In this document: positions 1 to 11,068 of the stretch, piece after piece
Layout of the letters: each line of letters starts with the position of its first letter
Numbering within the stretch: position 1 is the stretch's first letter
Source: Microbulbifer hydrolyticus
Lineage (GTDB): Bacteria > Pseudomonadota > Gammaproteobacteria > Pseudomonadales > Cellvibrionaceae
Assembly: GCF_009931115.1 (NCBI RefSeq)
Contig: NZ_CP047491.1
Span: 1,268,001-1,332,000, forward strand
Reading direction: 5' to 3'
DNA length: 64,000 bases
The notes under the pieces: model-generated
Told to the model about the DNA's origin: nothing
Seen by the model: the letters and a program-made list of their open reading frames with translations, nothing else
Databases searched by the model: none
Program-made: the position numbers and the translations under genes

Positions 1-2199
1 ATTGATACTGTCATAGGTGCCGTCGAACACCAGACCGATGAATTCACCTTTACCGTTCATGGTGGCTGAGCCTGAATTACCGCCGGTGATATCCACGGTG
101 GTCAGGAAGTTGACCGGAACGGAATCCAGCTTTTCATCGTAGAAGCGACCGTAGTCCTTGTTCTTGATGGCATCCAACAGTGCCTGAGGTGCATCGAACG
201 GGTCTTCGCCGGTGTACTTGGCCTCGATACCACGCAGAGTGGTGAAGGGCACAAAGCCATCTTTACCGTCATTGCCATCGGCGGGACCTTTGATGGTACC
301 GGCGGGCGGCGTGTAGCCTTTCACCAGGCCGTAGGTCAGGCGCAAGGAGCTGTTCGCATCCGGGTAAACGGGCTTGCCCTGTTCGTTGTAGTAGGCAATC
401 AGCAGATCCATGTATTGCGGACGCAACTCGGCAAACTGGCCGGCCATGGCCTTATCATGTTGCTCAAGAGCGTAGCGGTCGTCGTAGGTGGCCACGGCCA
501 GCTGGATGAAAGGATCTTCGCTGTTGCGGAAGTCTTCCGGGGTTTTATCCATCCACGCAAGGCGGGTTTCGGTTTTGGTGAGGCCGGTTTTGTCGTACAT
601 CGTGTCCAGCTTCTGCTGCAACGCATCACCACTCAGATTACCGCCAAAGAAGTTGTCGAAACTTTCCAGATGCTGGTCTTCCGGCAAGGCGTTGTAACGC
701 TCGATGAAGTAAGTCCAGATGGCCTGGTCTACAGACGGCTCGAAGTTACGCTCGATACGCTTCATGCTCTCGGTGAAACGGGTCAGGTCGCGCTCCTGGT
801 AGCCGGGCTCGCGCTCCATATTTGGTTTTTGTTTTTCCAGGCTCAGGCGGTAAAGGCGCTGTGCTGAACTGAGCATCGCGGAGCGGCCCATGTACCGCAT
901 TAGCATGTCACGCTCTTGGGTAGACTGCTGCTCGTTAATCAGCTGCTGTAGATCGCTGATTACAGAAGCGTATTTCTTCTTCGATTCCGGGTTGGCTTCG
1001 ATCCACGCTTGCAGGTCTTCTTCCAGCTGCTGTTTGCGCTGAAGCAGGTCACTGCGGTTGTATCCCTCCATCATGCCGGTGAAGTTTTTCGAGTAGTTGT
1101 TCAGACCGGCTACCTGGCTTGCGTACTTGAGCGCGGCGTCCTTGTTGTTCTCGGTGGCTTTACCGATCACTTCCGACCACTCTGCAAGCACCTTCTGCAT
1201 AGTGGGGTAGTACCAGGTGAAGTTGTTACTGACCTCTTCTGCAGTGCGGTAGCGGTTGGTGCGGCCGGGGTAACCGGCAACCATAACGTAGTCGCCCACT
1301 TCAGGGCCCTTGGTGGCGACCTTCAGGTGATGCTTGGGCTTGTAGGGAACATTGTCTTTGGAGAAGTCTGCAGGCTTGCCATCCGGGCCGACGTAGGCGC
1401 GCAGGAAAGAGTAGTCACCGGTGTGACGTGGCCACATCCAGTTGTCGATATCACCGCCGAATTTGCCGATGGAGGCGGCAGGGGCGTGTACCAGGCGCAC
1501 GTCGCGAATCGCCAGTTGTTTGATCAGGTAGTAGCTGGCACCACCGTAGTAGCTGTAGACCTCGCAGCGGTGGCCGGGGTCGGATTCACAGTCTGCAACC
1601 AGCGTTTTTTCTGCGTCTTCAATCGCCTTGAAGCGGGTGGCACCGTCCATGTCATCGCTGAGCTTGCTTTTCACCTGATCGGTGACTTCCTGCATGTCCA
1701 CGGTGACGTAGATACGTGAGCCGGGCGCTGCAGGCACTTCTTCATCCAGGGTCTTGGCGAGAAAACCGTTGGCTAGCAGGTCATTGTCTTCGGTGGAGTT
1801 GTAGGAAATAGAACCGTAGGCGCAGTGGTGGTTGGTGGCAACCAGCCCTTTGGGGGAGACAAAAGACGCCGAGCAACCACCGAGGCTGACCACGGCATTC
1901 ATTGGGAACTGGGTCAGGTCGGTCATGGTTTTCGGGTCCAGTTCCAGGCCCAGGTCTTTCAGTTTGTTGCCGATTTCCGGCAGCTGGCGGGGCATCCACA
2001 TCCCTTCGGTGGAGACACTGTCGGTCGTATTGCCTGCGGGTACGTCTTCTGCGGTTGCCACGGCGGCGCTGTCGTTGGCAGTCGGCGCGGGCCCTGCGGT
2101 GCGGTCATCTGCAGGTTTGCCGCAGGCGGTCAGCAGGGCAATCGCAAGGGAAAGACCCAGGGGTAACCCCAGGCTGTGGGGAAACTTCTTATCGTTCAC
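1..2199 (-). CDS. S46 family dipeptidyl-peptidase (DPP7/DPP11-like), lipoprotein, 3' end outside window
   Basis: Serine peptidase of family S46, which removes dipeptides from the N-termini of peptides in the periplasm or outer membrane. The start is the GTG at 2199, with AAGGAT just upstream. The N-terminus is a lipoprotein signal ending in the lipobox LTAC. The catalytic His lies in SPKGLVATNHHCAYGS, as in other S46 enzymes, and the catalytic Ser in TGGNSGSA near the window edge. The residue after the FD that follows the Ser is Gly, which in characterised enzymes goes with DPP7-type preference for hydrophobic P1 rather than the Asp/Glu preference of DPP11; this assignment is inference. 733 codons are visible, so only a short C-terminus is missing. 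The gene fits protein scavenging alongside the polysaccharide hydrolases. Confidence 0.93.
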   Translation of the reverse strand, partial: MNDKKFPHSLGLPLGLSLAIALLTACGKPADDRTAGPAPTANDSAAVATAEDVPAGNTTDSVSTEGMWMPRQLPEIGNKLKDLGLELDPKTMTDLTQFPMNAVVSLGGCSASFVSPKGLVATNHHCAYGSISYNSTEDNDLLANGFLAKTLDEEVPAAPGSRIYVTVDMQEVTDQVKSKLSDDMDGATRFKAIEDAEKTLVADCESDPGHRCEVYSYYGGASYYLIKQLAIRDVRLVHAPAASIGKFGGDIDNWMWPRHTGDYSFLRAYVGPDGKPADFSKDNVPYKPKHHLKVATKGPEVGDYVMVAGYPGRTNRYRTAEEVSNNFTWYYPTMQKVLAEWSEVIGKATENNKDAALKYASQVAGLNNYSKNFTGMMEGYNRSDLLQRKQQLEEDLQAWIEANPESKKKYASVISDLQQLINEQQSTQERDMLMRYMGRSAMLSSAQRLYRLSLEKQKPNMEREPGYQERDLTRFTESMKRIERNFEPSVDQAIWTYFIERYNALPEDQHLESFDNFFGGNLSGDALQQKLDTMYDKTGLTKTETRLAWMDKTPEDFRNSEDPFIQLAVATYDDRYALEQHDKAMAGQFAELRPQYMDLLIAYYNEQGKPVYPDANSSLRLTYGLVKGYTPPAGTIKGPADGNDGKDGFVPFTTLRGIEAKYTGEDPFDAPQALLDAIKNKDYGRFYDEKLDSVPVNFLTTVDITGGNSGSATMNGKGEFIGLVFDGTYDSIN

Positions 2200-2447
2200 T
2201 GTAAATCCTTATGCAGTCGCGTCGGAGTATGCGACGGTTGAAAAATAGACGGCCGCAGGAGCGGCCATGTGACCAGATGCTGCCATAGAATCCGTGGCGT
2301 CAGAATCTATTCTGCGGTCAGTGGTTCTGTGGCTGGGATAAGTTACCCACAGTGTAGAATGTGGGTTGGAAGTTGCTGACGACGCAGCTGTATCCACCCT
2401 CGCGACTCCAGGGCCATGGTGGAACCCCTGAAAGCAGTACAGGAAAT

Positions 2448-2666
2448 ATGATGTTGGAAAAACAGGATCTTGTAGATATTGCCCGCACCGAGATGCCATT
2501 CGGCAAGTACGCCGGTCGGCCATTGATCGACCTGCCGGAAGAGTACCTGCTCTGGTTCGCCAAGAAGGAGTTTCCCAAAGGGCGGCTGGGACACCTGATG
2601 GCGATTACCCTGGAAATAAAAATTGAAGGGCTGGAGGGGCTGGTTAAACCACTCAAAAAACAATGA
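2448..2666 (+). CDS. DUF3820 family protein
   Basis: A 72-residue protein recognised from the core FGKYAGRPLIDLPEEYLLWF and the following KKEFPKGRLG, typical of the small DUF3820 proteins (annotated in Pseudomonas as putative quorum-sensing-regulated virulence factors). The biochemical role is unknown. Two ATGs stand in tandem at 2448 and 2451 behind AGGAAAT. The open frame extends upstream to 2361, but that stretch lacks a ribosome binding site and family similarity. Its stop codon lies inside the hairpin that terminates the convergent gene. Confidence 0.85.
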   Translation: MMLEKQDLVDIARTEMPFGKYAGRPLIDLPEEYLLWFAKKEFPKGRLGHLMAITLEIKIEGLEGLVKPLKKQ

Positions 2667-2685
2667 GCCCCGTGAAGGGGCTCAT
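2663..2685 (-). terminator. Rho-independent terminator of the glycine-zipper lipoprotein gene
   Basis: Perfect 9-bp stem ATGAGCCCC/GGGGCTCAT with loop GTGAA. Read on the minus strand it is followed by TGTTTTTTG, so it terminates the minus gene. It overlaps the stop codon of the plus-strand DUF3820 gene. Confidence 0.8.
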
Positions 2686-2704
2686 GTTGTAGCGCATAGC
2701 TTAC

Positions 2705-2971
2705 TTAGCGATAGACACGGCGACCATAGCGGTCGTAGCGATAGTGCCGTTTCTTGCTGCGGTCATACAGCCAGCCACTGGCACCACCTATGGCTGCACC
2801 AACAGCTGCACCACCTACATCGCCGGTTACCAGGGCGCCGGTGACCGCGCCGATACCGATACCGGTACCCACACGGCGGTCTGAATTACTCATATTGGCA
2901 CAGCCTGCGGTGGCGAGAGTCAGTGCCAGAGCGGACACCATGCCGGTACGTTTGAGAGTTTGGAATCGCAT
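2705..2971 (-). CDS. Glycine-zipper lipoprotein
   Basis: An 88-residue envelope protein. It has a signal peptide ending TLATAGC, a slightly atypical lipobox with Thr at -3. A glycine-zipper segment follows (GTGIGIGAVTGAL, then VGGAAVGAAIGGASG), and the tail is basic and Tyr/Arg-rich. Glycine zippers of this type insert into or associate with membranes, as in OsmB-like and 17-kDa antigen proteins. The start at 2971 follows GGAG; an upstream in-frame Met at 3004 is less likely. Function unknown. Confidence 0.75.
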   Translation of the reverse strand: MRFQTLKRTGMVSALALTLATAGCANMSNSDRRVGTGIGIGAVTGALVTGDVGGAAVGAAIGGASGWLYDRSKKRHYRYDRYGRRVYR

Positions 2972-3219
2972 ATAAACTCCGCTTGCGTTTGCTAGGGACA
3001 TCACGGCAGGAGTGTATGGTGGGCAGCCGGAGCTCCCAATAGCGCGTCACCTGGAAAGCCCGCGTGCGGAAAAAATGAGAAAAAAGTTTGGGGTAGGGCG
3101 ACGCGACCCTACACTGGTAACAGTCCCGGGAAGACTCCCCCATCGCGAGACGAGGTGGAGTGCCAAGAAGAAGCGGTCCGTAACGGAGACTGAACATGAC
3201 CGTAAATAGGCCCACAGCG

Positions 3220-3337
3220 GGTGACCACTGATCTGAAATTGATTGATTTCAGCGAGTGAACGAGCGGGAAGTTTCAGTCAGCTTGATTGGGTAAATGGGG
3301 CAGAGCGGTCGATATTTCATCGGCCGCTTTTCGTTTT
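3220..3337 (+). ncRNA. Candidate small RNA or 3' end of an untranslated transcript
   Basis: The 740-base gap between the glycine-zipper gene and the chitinase holds no recognisable protein. A strong terminator at 3304-3337 has no gene in front of it on the plus strand. Upstream are a small hairpin (TGAAAT/ATTTCA, about 3234-3251) and an 11-codon reading frame at 3195-3230 behind GGAG. The 5' end is a guess. I could not match it to RNase P, tmRNA, 6S or SRP RNA. Confidence 0.25.
3304..3337 (+). terminator. Strong intrinsic terminator without an upstream gene
   Basis: Stem AGCGGTCGAT/ATCGGCCGCT with one G-U pair and loop ATTTC, followed by TTTCGTTTTT. It lies more than 370 bases before the chitinase start, so it ends some other plus-strand transcript. 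Confidence 0.75.
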
Positions 3338-3475
3338 TAAGCCCGGAACACCCGTACCGCTTGTCGCTTTTGGTTGTTTTAGGCGCCAAAAACTCATTAT
3401 CCGGTGTGACTAACCTCTCAGGTCTGTCTCTGGGGGCTGGTCAAATCCTTAGCGACAAGAGTATTGTGAAAGCGT

Positions 3476-3493
3476 AATGACACCGCTGTCATA
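3476..3493 (+). promoter_or_regulatory. NagR-like operator, box 1
   Basis: AATGACACCGCTGTCATA matches the published NagR (LacI-family) consensus AATGACARCGYTGTCATT at all but two positions. It lies 220 bases upstream of the chitinase start and 29 bp centre to centre from a second box. Confidence 0.65.
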
Positions 3494-3504
3494 TTCCCAT
3501 TAAA

Positions 3505-3522
3505 AATGACAGCGGTGTCATT
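3505..3522 (+). promoter_or_regulatory. NagR-like operator, box 2
   Basis: AATGACAGCGGTGTCATT matches the NagR consensus with one substitution. The pair of boxes suggests cooperative or looping repression of chitinase transcription, relieved by an N-acetylglucosamine catabolite. Confidence 0.68.
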
Positions 3523-3706
3523 TGCCCGGGCCACAGACGGGCTCTCAGAGGTACCTGTTCGCAGTAGCAGACAAGAAGTACCGGCATAAAGATGTAGTTG
3601 AATGCCGTTCAATCGGGGGCAGCGTTGCCCGTTGAGGTATGACGGATACAGCACACCGCTGCTCTCATTGATAGATCCTGACCCATAAAAGATAACGACA
3701 AGGTGA

Positions 3707-6586
<2,880 letters not shown>

Positions 6587-6600
6587 GTACTAAAGCACTA

Positions 6601-6628
6601 AACAGAGGGCGCCATCGCGCCCTCTGTT
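6601..6628 (+). terminator. Terminator after the first chitinase
   Basis: A 12-bp stem AACAGAGGGCGC/GCGCCCTCTGTT with loop CATC, followed by a broken T tract (CTTTGTGTTGTT). It may allow some readthrough into the second chitinase. Confidence 0.65.
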
Positions 6629-6667
6629 CTTTGTGTTGTTACAAAAAATTCAACAAGGTACACAAGC

Positions 6668-8260
6668 ATGAAAAGGCTAATATTGAGCGTGATCGCTCTC
6701 GGGCTTTTTTCCGCCAATGCAGCGGCGGTGGATTGCAGTGCGCGTCCCACATGGGAAAGCAGCGCTATCTATCTCGGTGGTAATTCCGTACAGCACCTGG
6801 GAAACGCTTACACAGCGAATTACTGGACCCAGAACAATAACCCGGCTACCAATTCCGGCACCTGGGATTACTGGAAATACGACGGTGCCTGTGACGGCAG
6901 TTCCTCTTCAGGGGGCTCCAGCTCTTCGTCATCCAGCTCGAGCTCTTCCTCCTCGTCATCGAGTTCCTCGTCTTCCAGTTCTTCGTCCAGCTCGGGAGGC
7001 TCCGGCGGCGGTTCCTGTACCTCCATGCAGTATGTGGCGGGCACCAGCTATGCCGCGGGCGAGTTGGTGCAGAACGTGGGTCTGGAGTTCCAGTGCAATA
7101 TTGCCGGCTGGTGTTCCTCCGCGGCAGCCTGGGCGTATGAGCCGGGTGTCGGCATGCACTGGGAGGATGCCTGGAGCCAGGCAGGGGATTGCGGCAGTTC
7201 GTCCTCCAGCAGCTCTTCCAGTGGCGGCTCCAGCTCTTCCTCAAGCAGCTCCGGTTCGTCGAGCTCTGGCGGCTCATCGGGTGGGAGCTCGTCCGGTGGT
7301 AATAGTGGCCTGTTGCCAAAACACGCGCTGGTCGGCTACTGGCACAACTTCGACAACGGTTCCGGCTTGTACCGTATCAGTGAGGTTTCCGATGTGTGGG
7401 ATGTGATTGTGGTGGCCTTCGTGGATGACGCGGGCAACGGCAATATTGCGTTCAACCTGGACCCGGGCCTCGACAAGCAGCAGTTTATCGACGACATCGC
7501 TGCCAAGCGCGCCGCGGGTAAAATTGTGGTCGCTTCCTACGGTGGCGAGAAGGGCACGGTAACGCTGAACACCGAGGAGAACGTCACCAACTTCGTCAAC
7601 AGTACCGCGGCAATGATCGACGAGTACGGGTTTGACGGGATCGATATCGACCTGGAGTCCGGCGCCGGCGTAATGCACGGTGCACCGGTGATCCAGAATA
7701 TGGTGAATGCGGTCAAGCAGTTGAAGCAGCGCTACCCGGGCATGTACCTGTCGATGGCACCGGAGCACCCTTACGTACAGGGTGGCTACGTCTCCTATAC
7801 CGGTATCTGGGGCGCCTACCTGCCGATGATCGACCAGCTGCGCGATGAGCTGGACCTGTTGCATGTGCAGCTCTACAACAATGGCGGCCTCGCCACGCCA
7901 TACCAAGGGCCGGCATATGCAGCAGGCTCCGTGGACATGATGGTGTCTTCAGCCCTGATGCTGATTGAGGGCTTCCCGCTGGGTTACGGCAACGCAGGTT
8001 TCTTTGACGGGTTGCGCCCCGACCAGGTCGGTCTCGCACTGCCGTCTGGCCCCAGCGCCGCCGGCAGCGGCTTTGCCACTACCGCGGATATCAATCGCGC
8101 GCTGGACTGTCTCACGCAGCAGCTGAACTGTGACACGCTGACGCCGTCGCAGGCGTACCCGACGTTCAACGGCGTGATGACCTGGTCCATCAACTGGGAC
8201 ATGAACGACGGTGGTATTTTCTCCGGACCGGTAGGTAGCCATGTGCATAACCTGCCGTGA
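6668..8260 (+). CDS. Secreted modular chitinase (CBM5/12, serine linkers, GH18)
   Basis: A 530-residue exported chitinase. A signal peptide covers 1-20. The first CBM5/12 module is at about 22-70 (YLGGN, YTANYWTQ). A polyserine linker of about 40 residues leads to a second cysteine-containing carbohydrate-binding module (about 117-178) and another Ser/Gly linker. The GH18 domain from about 216 has D323, D326, D328 and acid catalyst E330 in DGIDIDLE. The SMAPEHPY segment and compact domain resemble ChiC/ChiD-type bacterial GH18 enzymes rather than the ChiA type next door, so the two enzymes probably differ in mode of attack. Start at 6668 behind AAGG. Polyserine linkers are characteristic of Saccharophagus/Cellvibrio/Microbulbifer secreted enzymes. 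Confidence 0.93.
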   Translation: MKRLILSVIALGLFSANAAAVDCSARPTWESSAIYLGGNSVQHLGNAYTANYWTQNNNPATNSGTWDYWKYDGACDGSSSSGGSSSSSSSSSSSSSSSSSSSSSSSSSSGGSGGGSCTSMQYVAGTSYAAGELVQNVGLEFQCNIAGWCSSAAAWAYEPGVGMHWEDAWSQAGDCGSSSSSSSSSGGSSSSSSSSGSSSSGGSSGGSSSGGNSGLLPKHALVGYWHNFDNGSGLYRISEVSDVWDVIVVAFVDDAGNGNIAFNLDPGLDKQQFIDDIAAKRAAGKIVVASYGGEKGTVTLNTEENVTNFVNSTAAMIDEYGFDGIDIDLESGAGVMHGAPVIQNMVNAVKQLKQRYPGMYLSMAPEHPYVQGGYVSYTGIWGAYLPMIDQLRDELDLLHVQLYNNGGLATPYQGPAYAAGSVDMMVSSALMLIEGFPLGYGNAGFFDGLRPDQVGLALPSGPSAAGSGFATTADINRALDCLTQQLNCDTLTPSQAYPTFNGVMTWSINWDMNDGGIFSGPVGSHVHNLP

Positions 8261-8288
8261 TCTTCCGATGAGCACGTAAAATGAGAAG

Positions 8289-8312
8289 GGGCGCTGAAAA
8301 GCGCCCTTTTTT
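8289..8312 (+). terminator. Terminator after the second chitinase
   Basis: Stem GGGCGCT/AGCGCCC with loop GAAA, directly followed by six T. Confidence 0.85.
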
Positions 8313-8345
8313 ATGTCTGGAATAGATCCCGGATCTGCCACGCAT

Positions 8346-8374
8346 AAAAAAACCCGGCGAAAGCCGGGTTTTTT
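8346..8374. terminator. Bidirectional terminator, mainly for gltA
   Basis: A-tract, stem CCCGGC/GCCGGG with loop GAAA, then T-tract. Its symmetry lets it act on both strands. It sits between the convergent chitinase and gltA genes. Confidence 0.85.
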
Positions 8375-8391
8375 GTTTTCGGAATCGCCGC

Positions 8392-9681
8392 TTAGCGGTC
8401 TTCCGCAGCGACGTAGTCGCGCGCAGTGTGGCCGGTGTACAGCTGACGCGGACGACCAATCTTGTACGGGTTGGAAATCATCTCGTTCCAGTGTGCGATC
8501 CAGCCGGCGGTACGGCCAGTAGCAAAGATCACGGTGAACATGTCGGTGGGGATGCCGATGGCCTTCATGATGATGCCGGAGTAGAAGTCCACGTTCGGGT
8601 AGAGTTTCTTCTCTACGAAGTACTCGTCTTCCAGGGCAATCTTTTCCAGCTTCTTGGCGATGCGCAGCAGCGGGTCGTTCTCGGCACCCATAGCGCCCAG
8701 AACCTCGTCACAGATGCCCTGCATGACGCGAGAGCGCGGGTCGAAGTTCTTGTATACGCGGTGGCCGAAGCCCATCAGGCGGAACGGATCGTTTTTGTCT
8801 TTGGCTTTTGCAACATACTCGTCGATACGGCTCTCGTCGCCGATCTCTTCCAGCATGTTCAGTACCGCTTCGTTGGCGCCACCGTGTGCCGGGCCCCACA
8901 GGGTCGCAATACCGGAGGAGATACAGGCGAAGGGGTTGGCACCGGAGGAGCCGGCCAGACGTACGGTAGAGGTCGAGGCATTCTGCTCATGGTCTGCGTG
9001 CAGCAGGAAGATCACGTCCATGGCCTTGGCCACAACCGGGTCGATCTTGCTCGGTTCACAGGGGTTGCCGAACATCATGTGCAGGAAGTTCTCGGAGTAG
9101 CTGAGGCTGTTGTCCGGATACATGAACGGCTGGCCCTTGCTGTGCTTGTAGCACATGGCAGCCAGGGTCGGCATCTTCGCGATCAGGCGATCAGCGGAGA
9201 TCTTGCGGTGTTCGGGGTCGGTGATGTCGAGGGAGTCATGGTAGAAGGAGGCCAGGGCGCCCACAACGCCGCACATCATCGCCATCGGGTGGGCATCGTA
9301 GCGGAAGCCCTTGAAGAAGTTGACCAGAGACTCATGCACCATGGTGTGGTTCATGATGCTGTTGACGTATTCCTTCTTCTGCGCAACGGATGGCAATTCG
9401 CCATTCATCAGCAGGTAGCAGGTTTCCAGGTAGTCAGATTTCTCTGCCAGCTGCTCGATCGGGTAGCCGCGGTGCAGCAGTACACCCTTGGCACCATCGA
9501 TATAGGTGATCTTGGATTCGCAGGAGGCGGTGGACATGAAGCCCGGGTCGTAGGTAAACAGGCCTTTGCTCGCCAGGCTGCTGACGTCTACAACGTCGGG
9601 GCCGGCAGTGCCGGAGTAGACCGGCAGGTCGAATGGGGCGTCGATACCGTCGACCGTGAGTTGAGCTTTCTTGTCGGACAT
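8392..9681 (-). CDS. gltA: Citrate synthase (type II)
   Basis: A 429-residue enzyme condensing oxaloacetate and acetyl-CoA into citrate, the entry step of the TCA cycle. Catalytic His residues lie in [11 protein letters not shown] and [13 protein letters not shown], and the catalytic Asp in NVDFYSG. Length and sequence are those of the hexameric, NADH-sensitive gammaproteobacterial type. The start follows AGGAG. It is divergent from sdhCDAB across a 650-base regulatory region, as in Escherichia coli. A 24-base palindrome lies 50 bases upstream of the start. Confidence 0.98.
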   Translation of the reverse strand: MSDKKAQLTVDGIDAPFDLPVYSGTAGPDVVDVSSLASKGLFTYDPGFMSTASCESKITYIDGAKGVLLHRGYPIEQLAEKSDYLETCYLLMNGELPSVAQKKEYVNSIMNHTMVHESLVNFFKGFRYDAHPMAMMCGVVGALASFYHDSLDITDPEHRKISADRLIAKMPTLAAMCYKHSKGQPFMYPDNSLSYSENFLHMMFGNPCEPSKIDPVVAKAMDVIFLLHADHEQNASTSTVRLAGSSGANPFACISSGIATLWGPAHGGANEAVLNMLEEIGDESRIDEYVAKAKDKNDPFRLMGFGHRVYKNFDPRSRVMQGICDEVLGAMGAENDPLLRIAKKLEKIALEDEYFVEKKLYPNVDFYSGIIMKAIGIPTDMFTVIFATGRTAGWIAHWNEMISNPYKIGRPRQLYTGHTARDYVAAEDR

Positions 9682-9730
9682 TGTGGACTCCTAAAAACTA
9701 TTCTTTTGCCAGCTTTCTTATTTCCACACA

Positions 9731-9754
9731 AATCACTGAATCGATTCAGCGATT
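9731..9754. promoter_or_regulatory. Palindromic operator candidate upstream of gltA
   Basis: A 24-base palindrome centred on ATCGAT, with arms AATCACTGAATC and GATTCAGCGATT that differ at one symmetric position. It lies between the gltA start and the divergent sdh promoter. No regulator is assigned. Confidence 0.4.
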
Positions 9755-10163
9755 CTACGGCCCAGGTAGGGGCGCGCTCCGCGCTCACCTGTGATCACCT
9801 TTTTATGGGAAAGGTTGATTCAGGCGGTTTTATGCACATGCGAAACCCGGGAAGTGCCGGATTCTGCGGGCTCGGAGGGCCTTCATTGGCTGCATCCGGA
9901 CGCGGATATGGGGCTAGCGGGCTTTTGAGCGCGGCCAAACTTAAGTGCCGCGCCCCAAATTGTCAAACCAAATTGGAATGTCTGACCGGTTCTGTACCCG
10001 CAGGATCTTCCGTGTGGGGCGCGGGTGGCAGGGATTTTGCCTGTTGGAGTGGGGAATCTGGCGCGGAAATTTGGGTTGGTTGAAACAGGCGCTTCATACC
10101 TTGGTCTGGTATGTGGCGCGGTTTCCAACTGCTACAAAGCCGCCAACAACGGACTGCGGTTCG
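9755..10163. other. gltA-sdhC intergenic region, no gene seen
   Basis: About 400 bases without a convincing coding frame; the open frames crossing it have no family similarity or ribosome binding site. It probably carries the gltA promoter and TCA control sites, but I could not place a gltA promoter with confidence. Confidence 0.4.
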
Positions 10164-10192
10164 TTGTGTTTTGAAATTTGAATGCCTATAAT
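10164..10192 (+). promoter_or_regulatory. Sigma-70 promoter for sdhCDAB
   Basis: -35 TTGTGT (10164-10169), a 17-base spacer and a perfect -10 TATAAT (10187-10192). This predicts a leader of about 130 bases before sdhC. Confidence 0.6.
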
Positions 10193-10328
10193 CCGCGCGG
10201 CTTGCGCCTTGGTAAGGCCACTTTGTACAAGACCTCTACAGGTTGTGTGAATAGTGATCGGCAAGCTCGCCCGGGATACAGAAAATATTCGGGCGCCCCG
10301 TCTTTCAGGGCAACAAGGTGTTATTCCT

Positions 10329-10703
10329 GTGAACAAGAACAGACCTGTCAATTTAGACATTTCTACTATCAAGCTCCCTGCGCCAGCGTTGGTTTCCATT
10401 CTGCATCGGGTTTCCGGTGTGGTGCTCTTCGCCGTGGTTGCGCTTTTATTGTGTATGCTGGATTCCAGCCTGGAATCAGAGCAGGGTTTCCAAAAAGTAG
10501 CCGACTTTTTTACCAGTGTCCCGGCCAAGCTGGTCTTGTGGGCATCTCTGGCTGCGCTCATTTACCACTTGATCGCGGGTGTGCGTCACCTGCTGATGGA
10601 TTTGGGCTTGGGTGAAAGTCTCGAAGGTGGTCGTCGCGGCGCCGTCATCGTACTGGTGCTTTCCGTTGTACTCATTCTGCTGGCGGGGGTTCTGGTATGG
10701 TAA
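10329..10703 (+). CDS. sdhC: Succinate dehydrogenase cytochrome b556 subunit
   Basis: A 124-residue inner-membrane anchor of complex II that binds heme b and ubiquinone together with SdhD. It has the conserved N-terminus NKNRPVNLD, HRVSGV with the Ser/Arg of the quinone site, and the heme-ligand region IYHLIAGVRHLLMD. Three membrane helices are visible. The GTG at 10329 is chosen because it aligns with the family start and follows AAGG; an in-frame ATG at 10254 would add 25 residues without similarity. It overlaps sdhD. Confidence 0.95.
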   Translation: MNKNRPVNLDISTIKLPAPALVSILHRVSGVVLFAVVALLLCMLDSSLESEQGFQKVADFFTSVPAKLVLWASLAALIYHLIAGVRHLLMDLGLGESLEGGRRGAVIVLVLSVVLILLAGVLVW

Positions 10704-11065
10704 AGGCAGTTACTGGTTTCGGTCGTAGCGGTCTGTACGACTGGTTCATTCAGCGGGTCAGTGCCGTAGTGCTGGTCGCTTACACCCTCTTTATAGTGGG
10801 TTTTATTTTTCTCTCCAAAGATTTTGGCTACGCCAGCTGGTCCGCGCTGTTTGAACAGCGTTGGGTGCGCGTATTCAGCCTGGTTGCCCTGTTCTCCACC
10901 ATTGCTCATGCCTGGATCGGTCTCTGGTCTGTGGTGACCGACTACCTCACCAACCGAATGATGGGCGGCAAAGCGACCGTTCTGCGTATTCTGGTTGAAG
11001 TACTGCTGGGCGCAGTCGCCGTGTTCTACGCGGTGTGGGGCATTGAAATTCTGTGGGGTGTGTAA
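10697..11065 (+). CDS. sdhD: Succinate dehydrogenase membrane anchor subunit
   Basis: A 122-residue hydrophobic anchor with three membrane helices and the signature YDWFIQRVSAVVL near the N-terminus. The segment AHAWIGLWSVVTDY carries the heme-ligand His and quinone-site Asp-Tyr. Its ATG overlaps the last codons of sdhC, so the two are probably translationally coupled. Confidence 0.95.
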   Translation: MVKAVTGFGRSGLYDWFIQRVSAVVLVAYTLFIVGFIFLSKDFGYASWSALFEQRWVRVFSLVALFSTIAHAWIGLWSVVTDYLTNRMMGGKATVLRILVEVLLGAVAVFYAVWGIEILWGV

Positions 11066-11068
11066 GTC

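Noticed and set aside
3060..3230. Resemblance to RNase P RNA (CTGGTAACAGTC and AAATAGG)
   Set aside because: The universally conserved P4 strands and the overall order of rnpB are missing.
6903..7290. Serine-codon repeats in the second chitinase as a possible microsatellite
   Set aside because: They encode normal polyserine linkers of secreted hydrolases and keep the frame with mixed codons.
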